Part shown: piece after piece, positions 41,449 to 52,525 of the stretch
How the letters are laid out: each line of letters opens with the position of its first letter
How positions within the stretch are numbered: position 1 is the stretch's first letter
NCBI GenBank assembly: GCA_037355855.1
Contig: CM074758.1
Span: 1,523,001 to 1,587,000 of the forward strand
DNA: 64,000 nt
Direction of reading: 5' to 3'
DNA from: Pseudo-nitzschia pungens
Lineage: Eukaryota; Bacillariophyta; Bacillariophyceae; Bacillariales; Bacillariaceae
Notes under the pieces: generated by a model
The model's input: only the letters and a program-made list of their open reading frames with translations
What the model was told of the DNA's origin: nothing
The model's database searches: none
Made by a program: the position numbers and the translations under genes

Positions 41449-42492
41449 ATGTCTATCAACGAGGACGAAAAGAGCTCGAATCACAACGACACCTTCGAAG
41501 TGCACGACTGCTTCGGAGAAGATCTCATCGACCGTTACGATGGGTTCATTCTCGACCAATTCGGCGTGTTGCACAACGGTGTGACGGGATTGGAAGGCGC
41601 TCCGGATCTGGTCCGAGCGTTGGCGCAGAAGTTCAACAAGAAACTCGTCATCCTGTCCAACACATCGTCGTCCGCTGTTTCGTGCAAGGCAAAACTACCC
41701 GCCCTGGGCTTCGATCCAAGTGATTTTGTCGAGGCGGTCACGAGCGGACAGGAAGCGGGGGAATACATCCGCGAAGAGTTTGCGGAATCCGATTCAAACG
41801 ACGACGACGCCGATTCGGGAAAGAAAGAGAAGAAAGCCCTCTGGTTCACCTGGAAGTCTCACAAGACGCCGTCCCCCCTGCGATTCCTCAAGCTCTGCGG
41901 GAACGTCCCGCTGACTACCGATCCCTGGGAGGCGGATTACGTGATTCTGCACGGGGTGGACGTGCTGAGGGGTCCCGGAGAGGACGGAGAAGCGACGGAG
42001 GTTTCGCTGGGAGATTTCCACGAGACGGGTACCCTGGACGAAAACAGCGACGGCGGCCCAACGACCATCGATTCCGTCCTGGAGATCTGCGCGAAACGCG
42101 AACTCCCCATGGTGTGTGCCAACCCCGACTTTATCATGGTGAAACCCAACGGATCGACGGGATACATGCCGGGGACGATTGCCAGGCGATACCAGGAGTT
42201 CGGAGGTTACTGCGTCGAGTTCGGAAAGCCCCACGTTCCGCACTTTGAGGCCTGCCTGCGAGATCTGGGATTGCCTCGCGACAGGGTGGCCCACGTCGGC
42301 GATTCCCTGCACCACGACATCCAGGGAGCGAACGACTCGGGGGTCGATAGCATCTTTGTGGCGGGAGGAATCCACCGAAAGGAACTCGGGAGCAAGTTGA
42401 ACGCCGTTCCGAGTCGGCGTGCCCTGAACGAACTGTTCGAAAAACACGATCAAACGCCCACACACGTGGTCCCCATGTTCCGAATGGAATGA
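41449..42492 (+). CDS. HAD-superfamily class IIA hydrolase
   Basis: 347 aa, single exon. HAD motif I is ILDQFGVLHNG, where related proteins have DxWGVLHxG. Motif II is VILSNTSSS; the cap follows (KTPSPLRF..DPWEADYVILHGVD); motif III Lys is in MVKPNGSTGYMPG; motif IV is HVGDSLHHDIQGAND. The order and the C2a cap position match the HAD-IIA group TIGR01459 rather than phosphoglycolate phosphatase. An acidic insert (DSNDDDADSGKKEK) lies before the cap. The second Asp of the usual DxD is replaced by Phe (DQF), as in part of this group. No signal peptide. Substrate unknown. Confidence 0.85.
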   Translation: MSINEDEKSSNHNDTFEVHDCFGEDLIDRYDGFILDQFGVLHNGVTGLEGAPDLVRALAQKFNKKLVILSNTSSSAVSCKAKLPALGFDPSDFVEAVTSGQEAGEYIREEFAESDSNDDDADSGKKEKKALWFTWKSHKTPSPLRFLKLCGNVPLTTDPWEADYVILHGVDVLRGPGEDGEATEVSLGDFHETGTLDENSDGGPTTIDSVLEICAKRELPMVCANPDFIMVKPNGSTGYMPGTIARRYQEFGGYCVEFGKPHVPHFEACLRDLGLPRDRVAHVGDSLHHDIQGANDSGVDSIFVAGGIHRKELGSKLNAVPSRRALNELFEKHDQTPTHVVPMFRME

Positions 42493-43481
42493 AGAGAGGG
42501 ATGGGTGATTTCTCATCGCTGTGCGCCGAGGAACGCGCGCGTCACGATCGCAATCGCAATCGCAATCGAAGCAGCGATGTCCCGGGCCCGGGTGGTTGCC
42601 GCAAGAGGAGCCTCGATAGCGGGAAAACTCAACTCCACTCACCCCTTACCCCAACTCTCGATTGTTTGCTACTAGAAACGTCTTCTCGGCGTACCTGTGC
42701 TTTGAAAGCAGCGAGAACGGGGAGGAGCATGGCGCACCAGGAATAGAATAGTATACAAATATAGTCTAGATTCGTCCAACAACTATCAAATAATAATTGA
42801 TAATCATGCTTGGCTTGGTGCCAGAAAGCCAATGGCCCATGCCCCCAACAACTTGGCCTTTTCTTCGCGATTTGGAAGTCTGGAGCCCTGTGTGTGTGAT
42901 ACGCGAAACCAACGGGGCGGTGCAGGAGGTGTACCCGATTTCAACAGCCGTTCAAACGGAGGAAATGATGACAAGTTGTGGAATGTTGTGTTGGGTTGTT
43001 CCTTCCGGGTTTAGCTGTCGGACAAGTCGAAGTTCATTGCCAACAACTTCTGGGGTCTCGAGAAGCTCTGGCGAGGGTATGATGAAAAACGGCGGGATCA
43101 GGAAGTATCCTCTCCGGAAATGTGCAACTGTCTGTGGTTGATGTGCTGCGCTACGGGAATCATTGTGATCTCAACGATTGATTCTTTCTTCGACTTCTTT
43201 TGTTTGATTGATTGCTTGCATTTCTGTGACGCTAGCTCGGCCTCTCTCGAGATTGTCCTTCCAAGCATCGAACGAATTCTTCTCTCGTTGCGGCTCATGC
43301 ACTGGTGTGGGATATCAATACCGGACGATCTTTTTTTTTTTCTTGTTTGGCGCGGATTGCCCGAACAGACCCGCTCTGTTGCATGGCCTCTTGTTGATCG
43401 GTCGAAACGATCCTTCGCAAACAACAGCTGGAGTTTTGGGGATGAGCTGTTCAAAAGGTTGAGGTTTGGGATCCAACTGCA
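42493..43481. other. Intergenic, decayed sequence
   Basis: Short fragments in several frames (42797-43141, 43208-43462) without clear motifs. It leads into the retroelement protease relic below and may be part of the same dead element. Confidence 0.35.
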
Positions 43482-43745
43482 TTGACTACCTGTAAATCCA
43501 TCAATGATACACCCGGCAAATTCCATTTCGAGACCCTTTTTGACAGTGGTTCTACCTTTGAACTGCTTTCCAAGAATCAACTTCCAAAAAATACCCCTGT
43601 CCATCTTCTCAATCCTTCAGTTGCATTGGGAACTCCAAATGGCAAGTTCATGTGCGCTGAGTATGTTGTCCTCACTGACATTATGTTTCCTTTACTGTAT
43701 TTTACAGTGTCGTATTTCTGGAAACCAAGAGATCGACCGAGGTAA
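43482..43745 (+). pseudogene. Retroelement aspartic-protease relic
   Basis: A short frame contains FETLFDSGSTFELLSKNQLP, with the DSGS retropepsin motif, followed by beta-rich ALGTPNGKFMCAEYVVLTDIMFP. Flanking sequence has no Gag, RT or integrase. Probably the remains of a Gypsy- or copia-type polyprotein. Confidence 0.4.
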
Positions 43746-44177
43746 AAATAAAGCCTTTGATAATCTTGGAAATAAGAATTATGATGAGAATTACTTGCAT
43801 GATTTTGGAAATTAAAGATTCTCGATGTCTGTTTATCTTTTAACACGACGTTGTACGAGAAACATCTATTTCATCTTCAGTTTCCAAAATCATACAGTAA
43901 TTCTTATCATGATTCTTGTTTCCAACACCATATCATTTGAAGGGCAAAACGGGCCCTTTTCAAGTCCTAATGAAAGGTATACCAATACCACTAGTCTATT
44001 TAGTGTCTAACCAGGCATAAAGAGTTGCTTTAGGAGTGTGTTTAACCCAAAAAGAACGATTTGAATTGGTTGAAAATTGATAAATAGACAAGCTTTAATG
44101 TGCTAGGTGGTCAGTTATTTCGGAACAGAGTCTTAGCATGATTCTTATTTCCAATATTATCAAAAGCTTTATTTGTA
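43743..44177. repeat. Foldback element with three related arms
   Basis: Arm 1 (43743-43820) contains TTGATAATCTTGGAAATAAG and GCATGATTTTGGAAATTAAAG. Arm 2 (43872-43924) is an inverted copy of the inner part (~85% by eye). Arm 3 (44130-44177) is an inverted copy of the outer part (ATTATCAAAAGCTTTATTTG). No coding capacity. Looks like a MITE or foldback remnant. Confidence 0.65.
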
Positions 44178-44364
44178 TCTCGTTCGTCAATGTCTGATCA
44201 GAGGACCGCCGAAGGAGAACGTAAAGTCTCTTCGTGTCCAAGCCCAATGCAGAGCACACTACAAAACACAAGATAAGATTGAAAGTATCGGTAGCATAGT
44301 AAGTATACAAATAATTCTTAAATTCGTCCAACTATTAAACGGAAGAAATAACAATCGAAGTAAT

Positions 44365-45786
44365 TTATTGCTGCTTGGAGGCCAAGGGTCCGAGGAACTT
44401 GGCCTTCTCTTCGGCGGTCTGGAATCGTCCGTGTCCGAGCTTGGAAGAGGTATCGATGAACTTGATGTCGATTTCCTCCAAGTGCTTGCGGTTGGTGTGC
44501 TTCATCATAGACTTGCGAAGGACCAGAGGTCGCTTCTTGACACCGACGACGGCTCCCTTGAGCATGAGCCAATCCTCGTTAACTTCTCCGTAGTGAACGA
44601 ATCCTCCCATCGGGGTGATTCCCTTCTCGGTAAGATCGGCCTCGGTTTGGCAACTGGCCTTGTCGTCCTTCTTTCCGATGCGGTAGATCTTCTTGTTGAG
44701 TTCGGTACGGTGGAAGTATCCGTTCTGACCGGCACGGGCAACCGTGGTGGAAACACGGGCGGGGTGCCAAGATCCGATACAGGCGACCTTTCGGAGACCT
44801 CTGTGGGTCTTGCGGGGAAGACGGGTGACACCCCAACGGGTGGTAACACCTTCGTATCCGCGACCCTTGGTGACTCCGATGACGTCGATGTTCTCGTCCT
44901 TGTTGAAGACGGAATCGACGGTGACCTCCTTCTCGAAGAGTCCCTTGGCGAAGTCGACCTTGGCAGGCGGCGTCTCCTCCGTTGACCTGGATCTCCATGA
45001 TGTGGGCCTTCTTCAATCGGAGGTTGAGCTTCTTGACCTGGGTGTGGGCGATGACACGGACGACGGTGCAGAACTTCTTGATGCGCTCGAGTTCGGCCTC
45101 GATGTCCTTACCACCATCCTCGGCGTACTTCTTGGCGTACTTGGTGAAGGCCTTCTTCTTGGCACGGTACCAGTTCTTGTACAAGCGACGCTTGAATTCC
45201 TCGTTCAAGTGCTCGGCAAAGACGGTGGTGAGGGTTCGGAGGCCCTGGGGGGTTTCGACGTATCCGACGACACCGACGACGACCATGGGAGGGGTTTCGA
45301 CGACGGTGACGGCGTCGACGACCTCAGCGCTTGTGCATGAGGGCACCGGGTCGGTCGACTCCACGGACAACGTGGGTCATACCGGCCTTGTATCCACGGA
45401 AAGGCGGTCAGGTGGGGAGCATCGCCGGAGTTGTCCTTGGGGAAGGATCGAATCTTACCGGAGTGCTTCTTGGTACGCTTCTTGGGGAGGAAACCCAAGT
45501 TACCCTTTCGGGGTGCTTCGAACTTTCTGTGGGACCTGTACAACGCGAATCGAAGGAAGATGAGAGAAGAAGAGGAGCATCGTTTGAGTGGATTGTCATG
45601 GTACCATAATATATTCGGGATTGTTCCCGATCACTCCGATAAGCGTTCCTACCGCCTCCGCTCGTCGGCTGAAATGCAGACTACATCTGCGGCAACACCT
45701 CAGTGATCACGCTGCTTCTAAGTCTAGCAAACGAGTTTCTCTTGTTGCTTGCTTCTCAATCCGTCGGACCATGGTCGTACTTACAT
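44365..45786 (-). CDS. RPL3: Ribosomal protein L3 (uL3), with split start codon and three +1 breaks
   Basis: Core 60S subunit protein at the peptidyl-transferase centre. The ATG is split: AT at 45786-45785, then a 249-bp intron (GTAAGT...TACAG, 45536-45784), then G at 45535, giving [18 protein letters not shown]. Three single extra bases interrupt the frame: near 45400 (after HLTAF), near 45328 (after LMHKR), and near 44963 (after VNGGDAA). Ignoring them gives 389 aa, exactly the Arabidopsis length. Diagnostic segments: [46 protein letters not shown], and [10 protein letters not shown]. The three breaks make it unreadable as given; sequence error is more likely than a pseudogene because every codon between them is conserved. 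Confidence 0.93.
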
Positions 45787-46329
45787 CGTGGAGGGGGGGG
45801 GTTACGTTGGAAAAGTTGAGGGGGTGTGAGGAGGAATGCTCGATCTCCGATTTCAGTACAACACCGAGTTGAGCAAATTGCACCTTCCGGTTCATCCCGT
45901 AACTTTTGAACGTCTGTGGTGTAAATTTCATTTACCACTTACTTACCTGACAAGCTGATGAGTCTGGTAGTCATCCGTCTTAGACCTTCGTGTACTTTAG
46001 TCGAAGTGGTCGTCTAATTCGTTTCAGTTTTTGAGATGGATTGATGAAAGACAAAAAAATTAATTGTGTTCGAAGTCGAGTCAGTCGTAAATCGCAAATG
46101 GTCGGAGTGCATCATTTTTTCACGAATCAACGAATCCTTTTCTGCTGTGTCCAAAGATGTCGTGGTCGCACCAAACAAAATACAAGTAACTGTAAGATCT
46201 TATCATCATTCAATTTCATTCGTATCCAGGACACACGCGATCTGCGAAGCTGCGACGAAGAACAACATCACCAGAGCAACCTAAGACAGCCATTTTCATT
46301 CACAATAAGAAAGGTGGGCAATTGCAGAT
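45787..46329. other. Divergent promoter region, RPL3 and fibrillin
   Basis: The RPL3 5' UTR includes a C-run (45793-45802 as G on the plus strand). No gene seen. Confidence 0.4.
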
Positions 46330-47310
46330 ATGAAGACTTCCAATCCAATAACCTACAGTTGTTTTCGTTGCGGCGGCGTTGTTTTCCGTCGTTGCAACAG
46401 CGTTCCATCCCCATTCCCGGTCGTGGACGAAGCAAGGCAGCCAAGCGAATCATCCCGTTCCAACGGTTGCGAAAACCGCGGAATCTCGTCTCTTCGAAAC
46501 TATCGAGGGGTCCGTTGAAAACGACTCAATCCCGACGGTGGGAAAAGAAAATCCCGACATCGCCGCCCTGAAATCGGATCTCGTGCGCCTCGCCGAACGC
46601 ACCAACCGGGGCTTTTCCGCTTCGGCCGACGACAAGCGAACGGCCCAACAACTCGTGGAGTCGCTCCAGAGATTCCAATCCGTTCCCGAACCAGCTAGGA
46701 GCTACTACGATCCCTCGGCGATCTCGGCGGTGAAAGGCGACGACCGGGCCAGCGAGGAGAGCAGCTGCGGCATTGCCGGCAAGTGGACCCTGATCTACAC
46801 GGACGCGCCGGACATTACCGGTCTGGACACGAGCCGGAACCCATTCAGCACGGCCAAGCTGGGGCGGATCGGCCAGGAGTGCGATCCCCCCTTCATCAAG
46901 AACGTCATCGAGTGGCTGCGGACCGGACTGGGCCAGGGGGCTGCCGCTTTCGGGATCGGACGAGGCGCGAATCCTGCAAAAGGTCGTCACCCGGGGGTCC
47001 GCGACGCCGGCCAAACCAACACTTGTCGAACTCAAAGTGGCGGGGCTCGAACTCGAGGCAGCGGGGGGAAGGCGGTGATGGGGCCGGCGACGGCGGCGGC
47101 GGCGCGAACGTTGTCGAGACCCTGCGGAGCCGGGGGTTGCCCGCCGGGATTTTATCGGTGAATCCCGTCGACCTCAAGGGGCCACTCAATCCCCCGTTTG
47201 GACGCTTCGAGATTCTGTACCTCGACGATGAGATCCGCGCCATACGAACGAGTCAAAACTTCTTGGCCGTGAATCGCCGGATCGTAGACAAGGAAGACGA
47301 GTGGTTCTGA
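46330..47310 (+). CDS. Plastid lipid-associated protein (PAP/fibrillin), three +1 breaks
   Basis: Fibrillins coat plastoglobules and thylakoids. The frame changes three times, always by one extra base: near 46354, near 46970, and near 47072. Ignoring these gives 325 aa. N-terminus: MKTSNPIT, then TVVFVAAALFSVVATAFHP, a signal peptide with the ATA-F plastid cleavage motif. Domain landmarks: LVRLAERTNRGFSAS, GKWTLIYTDAPDITGL, AKLGRIGQECDPPFIKNVIEW, ILQKVVTRGSATPAKPTLVE, and PVDLKGPLNPPFGRFEILYL followed by RTSQNFLAVNRR. All lie in the right order, so the gene is real and the breaks look like insertions in the sequence. Ends convergent to eIF5B. Confidence 0.88.
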
Positions 47311-47522
47311 GCGGAAGCGCACAGTCGATTCGTTTCATTCGCTTGATTCGGTTCGGTTCTCGATGTGGACCACTGAGAAAGACAACTATAATTTCAGCGT
47401 CGAGACTCGGATTTCCGAATGATACCACTCGTAGTAGTAATAATATTGATTGTTCATATAACAATTCTGTTCTTTTACTATTATTGTCATTGATATTTTA
47501 ATTATTGCTGTTTGTCGTTGAT

Positions 47523-50500
47523 TTAGATAATGTTGAAAACCTTTTTCATCTTTACGACAAGTCTCCAGTCTTCCTTTTCCAGTGCGTCCTTGAAGTTTAG
47601 CTTCAGCGCGTCGATCGATGCTCTCGAAAGAGTAGAATAGAGGCTGTGCGATGAGTCGAATTGGCGACCGTAAGTGATATTGGGGTTGCTCTCGTTCACG
47701 ATCTTGATGGCGACGGATTGTCCCTTTCGCGCGGTGCCCTGTTCCTTGCCGTTCATCTCGATCGATGTGACCTTCCCGACGTGCAGACCCCCGAGAGCCG
47801 GAACGCAGAGAGGGGTTCCGACCTTGAGGATGCCCTCCACGACCTCCACACCGACAATGATCGGGTCTTTTTGGTTGAAGACGTGCTGCGGAAGAATCTT
47901 GATGATGCTGGGAAAGACCGCAACCGCTGCGGCTTCCTCTCGTCTCTTGGCGGTGAGCTCGTCCATGAACCGCGTAAATTGATCAAACAAGTGATAGATA
48001 ATGTCCGCCGTCATGATGCGGACACCCATCTCCGCCGCGTGCTCTCGGGCTTCCTTTTCAATGTCGCAGTCAAACGCCAAAATGGTGGCGAATTCCGGGT
48101 GTCCCTTTTCGTTCATGATCGAAATCTTTGTGACGTCGCGTTTGTGAATGGTACCGATACCGATCGCGCTGACCGGGATGGGAGGGTCGGTTTCCACCCG
48201 CAGGAATTGGAGCAGCGCCTCCAGTGCCCCCAGCGTCGAAGCCTGGACCAGTACACCAACTCGGTCGGTACTGAGCTGGGATTCAAGATTGGCTAGATCG
48301 CTCATGACCTCCGCCTTGATGTCTTCCTCCTCGTCGTTCGGGCCGACAACCTGTTCGTCGAAATGCAGGGAAGCGAGTGCCGATTTCCGTGAGATTCCGA
48401 ACTCCAGCAGATTTTTCACGACGCTCGCACAACGCCGAACCACTTGTCCACACCAAACTTACCATCACGGGTGTTCCGGCCATGACCTTGTCGAGACCGT
48501 TACCAATAACCTTCACACCGAGAGCACCCTTGATCTCTTTGTGGTGGATATATTCGGATTTGATGCGCATCTCCCTGCTCGGTGGGGGCGTCAGCAACCC
48601 ACGAATTTCCGTTACGATCGGACCGTCCAGTGTACAGAACACCGCCTTATCTCCTTCTCGCAAATATCCGTTTACGACCAGAACATCGACGGTCATTCCC
48701 AAACCGTCGATTGCCTTGACCTCCAAAACGGTAGCCTCGAGATTCGCGCACCACATAATGTTCTGCCAGATCTTGCGCTGCGCCATCTGACACAACAGCA
48801 TCAAAATGTCTTGCACACCCTCTCCCGTAATGGCAGAAGTCGGAACCAACGGGACAAAGTCGGAGTTGCTCCAATCGTCGTCTCCCATTTCCCAGTAAAT
48901 ATTCGAGTTCACTCCCTGTTCCGCGAGTTGGAGCTTGGCCTCGGCAGCTCGGCTGCGGAATTCGCCAATGGTTCCCTCTTCCTGCTCTTTGAGCGCATCG
49001 CGAATGGGAGTGTCTTTGCAAGTCTTCCACGCATAGCATCGATCGATTTTGTTCAGGGCAACTACGAACGGAACATTTTTCTTTCGGAGCATGTTCAAAC
49101 TTTCTATTGTCTGTTGTTCCAAACCGTGCATCAAATCCACCACCAAGATTGCGAACATCACACAGCGACGAACCTCGAGAACGAAGGTTTGCGAACGACT
49201 CGTGCCCCGGAGTATCGATGACAAGCATACCAGGTAACCTTAATGTCGAATTTTTCTGTCGCATTGAGTTTCTCGGTTTGGGCTTGGAGGGTCTTTTGCT
49301 CAAAGTAGGTGGCACCAATTTGTTGCGTAATACCTCCGGCTTCTCCTTCCTGGACGTTCGTCTTGCGAATTTTATCCAGCAGCTTGGTCTTCCCGGTATC
49401 GACGTGACCCATAATGACGGTGATCGGACAACGAAGATTGTCGGGCGAACGCGCCGCAAGGTTTGCCTTTTCCTCTTCCTCTCTCTTTTTCTTTCCTTCG
49501 ATGCGTTTCTGTTCCCTGAGCAGCTCCGCCTTCTCCGCTGCGGCCTGCCTGCTTTTTCACTTCCGCGAGTCTCTGCTCCTCGAGACGCTCTTGCTCGGCA
49601 CGCTTCCTTCCGAGCTCGGCGAGTCGCTTTTGTTCCTTTTTCTTTTCTAGCTCGATCAGATCCACGTCGTCGTCCTCGATCACGACCTGTTCTAAGCGAG
49701 CATCGAGATCGGCAAATTTGTCGTCGTCATCGCTGTCGCTATCAGCATCCCATTCGTCTCCGGAAGATTCGTCGTCGGCCGGGGGAGGCTCTTCTTTCTC
49801 GGGTTCGGGTTCGGGTTCTGGCTCTGGCTCTGGTTCGGGTTCTGGCTCTGGTTCTGGTGTCTCGTTCCACCGGCTGTTTCTTTTTGTTGCCATACACGAC
49901 CTTCTTTTTGGTTTCTCCTTCCACCGGGAGCATCCCGGCTTCCCTCATGGCCTCCAGTCGTTGCTGTGCCAAAGCGGCCTTTTGTTTTTGTTTCTTCGTC
50001 ATGTAGGTTCCCTCTCTCTTCTGTCGCTCGATCTTTTCCTTTTGTTTCTGCTTTTTGCGCTCCTTCTCCTCCTGTTTTCGCCGTTCCTCCTCCTGCCTCC
50101 TTGCGCTCGATTTCGGCGATGCGCTGGCGTTCCGCTTCCTCCTCGGCCGCGATTCTGGCCGCCTCCTCTTGCTGTTTGCGCAAGCGCTCCTGGACCATCT
50201 TTCCTCGGGCCGAGACCTGCTCCCAAAAGAAAACAAAAAAACCGAAACATCACGCGGAAAAATCCAAACAATCGACACGTCGATGGTGAGATCGGAACGG
50301 CAATGCATCCGGTTGGTGTGCGATTCGACAAATCCACACGCAAACAAACAATTCAAACAAACGTTCGCAGGAATTTTTTGCCAAGAAAAGCAATGACAAC
50401 GATAATTTTTGGACACTCCATGGGCCATGCAACATTGTGCAGAGGCAATGACGAAAGATTGCGGATTGGTCTCGTCCCAGTGCCCCCCCCCCCAACAACA

Positions 50501-50857
50501 ACACAATCACCGTTGCTGGTTTTGGAATCGCGTACACACCTTGGGATCCTCTTTCTTTTCGCCGCCGCCGCCACCGGCTCCCTTCTTTTTCTTCTTCTTT
50601 TTCTTTCCTCCACCGCCGCCTCCGCCGCCGCCGCCATCGCCGTCGAGACCCTGGGCCGCCAAAAAGGCAGCAGCCGCGTCAACGGGTTCGGCGGGGGCTT
50701 CCTCCTTCTTTGGTTCTTCCGCGGCCTTTGGTTCCTCCGCGGAAGCAGCGGGAGCGGAATTGTTCTTGTTGGCCTCCGCATCGAGCAGGGCCTCCCAGTC
50801 GTCGTCGTCGTCCTGCTGCTGCTTGGCTGCCTTCTTGTTCTTGTTCTTCTTTCCCAT
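47523..50857 (-). CDS. EIF5B: Translation initiation factor eIF5B, five +1 breaks
   Basis: GTPase that joins ribosomal subunits. Exons: 50857-50540, 50216-48463 and 48350-47523. Introns are 323 bp (GTGTGT...GCAG; joins [15 protein letters not shown]) and 112 bp (GTAAGT...ACAG; joins [14 protein letters not shown]). Single extra bases near 50103, 49880, 49546, 49232 and 49166 break exon 2. Without them the length is 964 aa. N-terminal half: acidic, K-rich, poly-Gly, then a PE repeat (49800-49870). G1 GHVDTGKT near residue 374; G2 [13 protein letters not shown]3 DTPGHESF; G4 NKID; G5 SAITGEG. Domains II-IV follow, ending [12 protein letters not shown]. Clear ortholog. Confidence 0.93.
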
Positions 50858-51655
50858 GGTGACGAATGAAAATCGATGCGAAGTGATGCGAAGTGATGTG
50901 CGTTGCGTTGCGTTGCTTTGCGGTGCGGTGGCTATTCGCTCGTTGGGCAAGAAGCGGTACGAAGTATCGTGGGTTGGGGTGGTTCCCTCGGTTTCAAACA
51001 AATCGGGATGGAATAGTAATGTTGAACCGTGTAAAGAATCCAACAGTCGTTGTGCTTGAACGTCCTCGAACGAAAAGCGCGGTGCCCCTATCGTCGTGTG
51101 CAATTTGATTTCGGTAGGTAAACCTTAGTAAGTTACGAGAAGTCTCGTTCCGTAAACTCAACATGTGCAGTAGACAACAGACACGTATTCGGTAACTTAC
51201 TCGCGGTGGGTCTTAGAGGAGGGACAGGCTAAAATCGAAAGACACGATGAGAACCAACGAAACCTGCCGTGACAACAATGATGAGGATGGAAAACAATTC
51301 CTTATTCGACAAGTAGAAGCACAAGTACGTATTGCGTAGGACCCACGTATCCATTACACGTGACGGAAACATGCTTTTTTGACGACGGAAGGACGCCGTC
51401 ATTGTTACAAGTCACGAATGAATGAATCACGCAACATGGGATTGACAGACGCTGACGAATGATGACAAGGAAAGTACGAAGTATCATCTACCGTATCATA
51501 CCGGTAGCGACAACGATAGTTTTAAGAATGTTGGCTCACTTTTCTGTTTCGTGTTTCGTCCCAGATTCTGAGAACATTCCACTCCACTACTCGGAGCTTT
51601 ATCGCAACCGTAGTAGTTTGCAAAGGAACAGAAAGCGGCATTCGGCATCGAGACC
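50858..51655. other. Divergent promoter region, eIF5B and NIPSNAP
   Basis: TACCGGTA at 51499. GATGCGAAGT-type and TTGCGTTGC repeats just upstream of the eIF5B start. No gene seen. Confidence 0.4.
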
Positions 51656-52525
51656 ATGACATCCATTCGGACAGCAAAATCCTTTGCCAGGATCTGTCGG
51701 ATCGGATGCTCGAGAGGAACCAGAACGGTTCCCGAGGGACGGATCGCAATGCACAAGAATCCGTCGGCGACGAGATCCTTGTCGTCGTCGTCGCAACCCG
51801 TGATCGAGCTTCGGGAAGATTTCCTGGTCCCGCAGCATTCCAAATCCTATTTCGATGCGGTTTCGAAACAGTGCTCGGACGCCGCTGTTCCCCCGCCCAA
51901 CCTGTGTTTCCTCAGTCGGCAAGAGCTGGGCGGAGACGCAAACGTCGCGACGCATGCCTACTGCTACGAGGGCGGTTTGACCGAACTCCAAGAACGACGA
52001 AAGCTTCTCGAGAGCGACAGCGGAACGGAAGGGATCCTCGATGTCCGATCCTGCATTCAATCCCAGCGCAGTTCGGTTTACGCGGAGGCTCCCCTCGTGA
52101 AAGAACAATCCGATTTTGTGGTCGGCCTCGGAACCGCGCCGGGGGCCGTCGCGGGAAAGAATCCGGACGACGAGGATTGCATCTTCGAACTCCGGAGATA
52201 CCACCTCAAGCTCGGCTACGACACGGTGCCGAGATTTCTAGACCTGTACGGGGCCGGTCTCCCTTCGAAGCTCCACGCCCCCGGGACGGATCCCGAGACG
52301 AGTCTGGTGACGCTTCTGTACAGCGAGGTGGGGCGACTGAACGAGGTGATCGAGCTGTGGAGGCACGGGAATGGGGTACCGGGCATGGAACAATCGAGGG
52401 TGGCGGCCAGAAAGGCAACCGAGTGGAGGAGCGCGATCGCTAGCATAGCCGATCTGGCAATCGAGTTTCATTCGACCATTCACCGACCCGTCTGGACGGC
52501 GTTGCCTCCGATGAAGAAACAATAG
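51656..52525 (+). CDS. NIPSNAP-family protein
   Basis: 289 aa, single exon. The C-terminal ~110 residues are a NIPSNAP (ferredoxin-like dimeric alpha/beta barrel) domain: CIFELRRYHLKLGYDTVPRF, then LVTLLYSEVGRLNEVIELWRH, then WRSAIASIADL. The E-L-R-x-Y and GRLNEVxxLWxY patterns are diagnostic. The N-terminal ~45 residues are Arg/Ser-rich without acids (MTSIRTAKSFARICRIGCS), consistent with a mitochondrial presequence. The middle (45-180) could be a diverged first domain. Mammalian NIPSNAP1/2 act as mitophagy signals; a function here is unknown. Confidence 0.8.
   Translation: MTSIRTAKSFARICRIGCSRGTRTVPEGRIAMHKNPSATRSLSSSSQPVIELREDFLVPQHSKSYFDAVSKQCSDAAVPPPNLCFLSRQELGGDANVATHAYCYEGGLTELQERRKLLESDSGTEGILDVRSCIQSQRSSVYAEAPLVKEQSDFVVGLGTAPGAVAGKNPDDEDCIFELRRYHLKLGYDTVPRFLDLYGAGLPSKLHAPGTDPETSLVTLLYSEVGRLNEVIELWRHGNGVPGMEQSRVAARKATEWRSAIASIADLAIEFHSTIHRPVWTALPPMKKQ

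Noticed and set aside
42489..42746. Gene after the HAD hydrolase
   Set aside because: Overlaps the hydrolase stop codon, simple CAATCG repeats, no motif.
48351..48462. A sixth frame break in eIF5B
   Set aside because: GTAAGT donor and ACAG acceptor are present and give [12 protein letters not shown], so this is a normal 112-bp intron.
49718..50869. 383-codon plus-strand frame
   Set aside because: Antisense to the eIF5B N-terminal repeats; Leu/Ser-rich artefact of the PE and lysine-rich codons.
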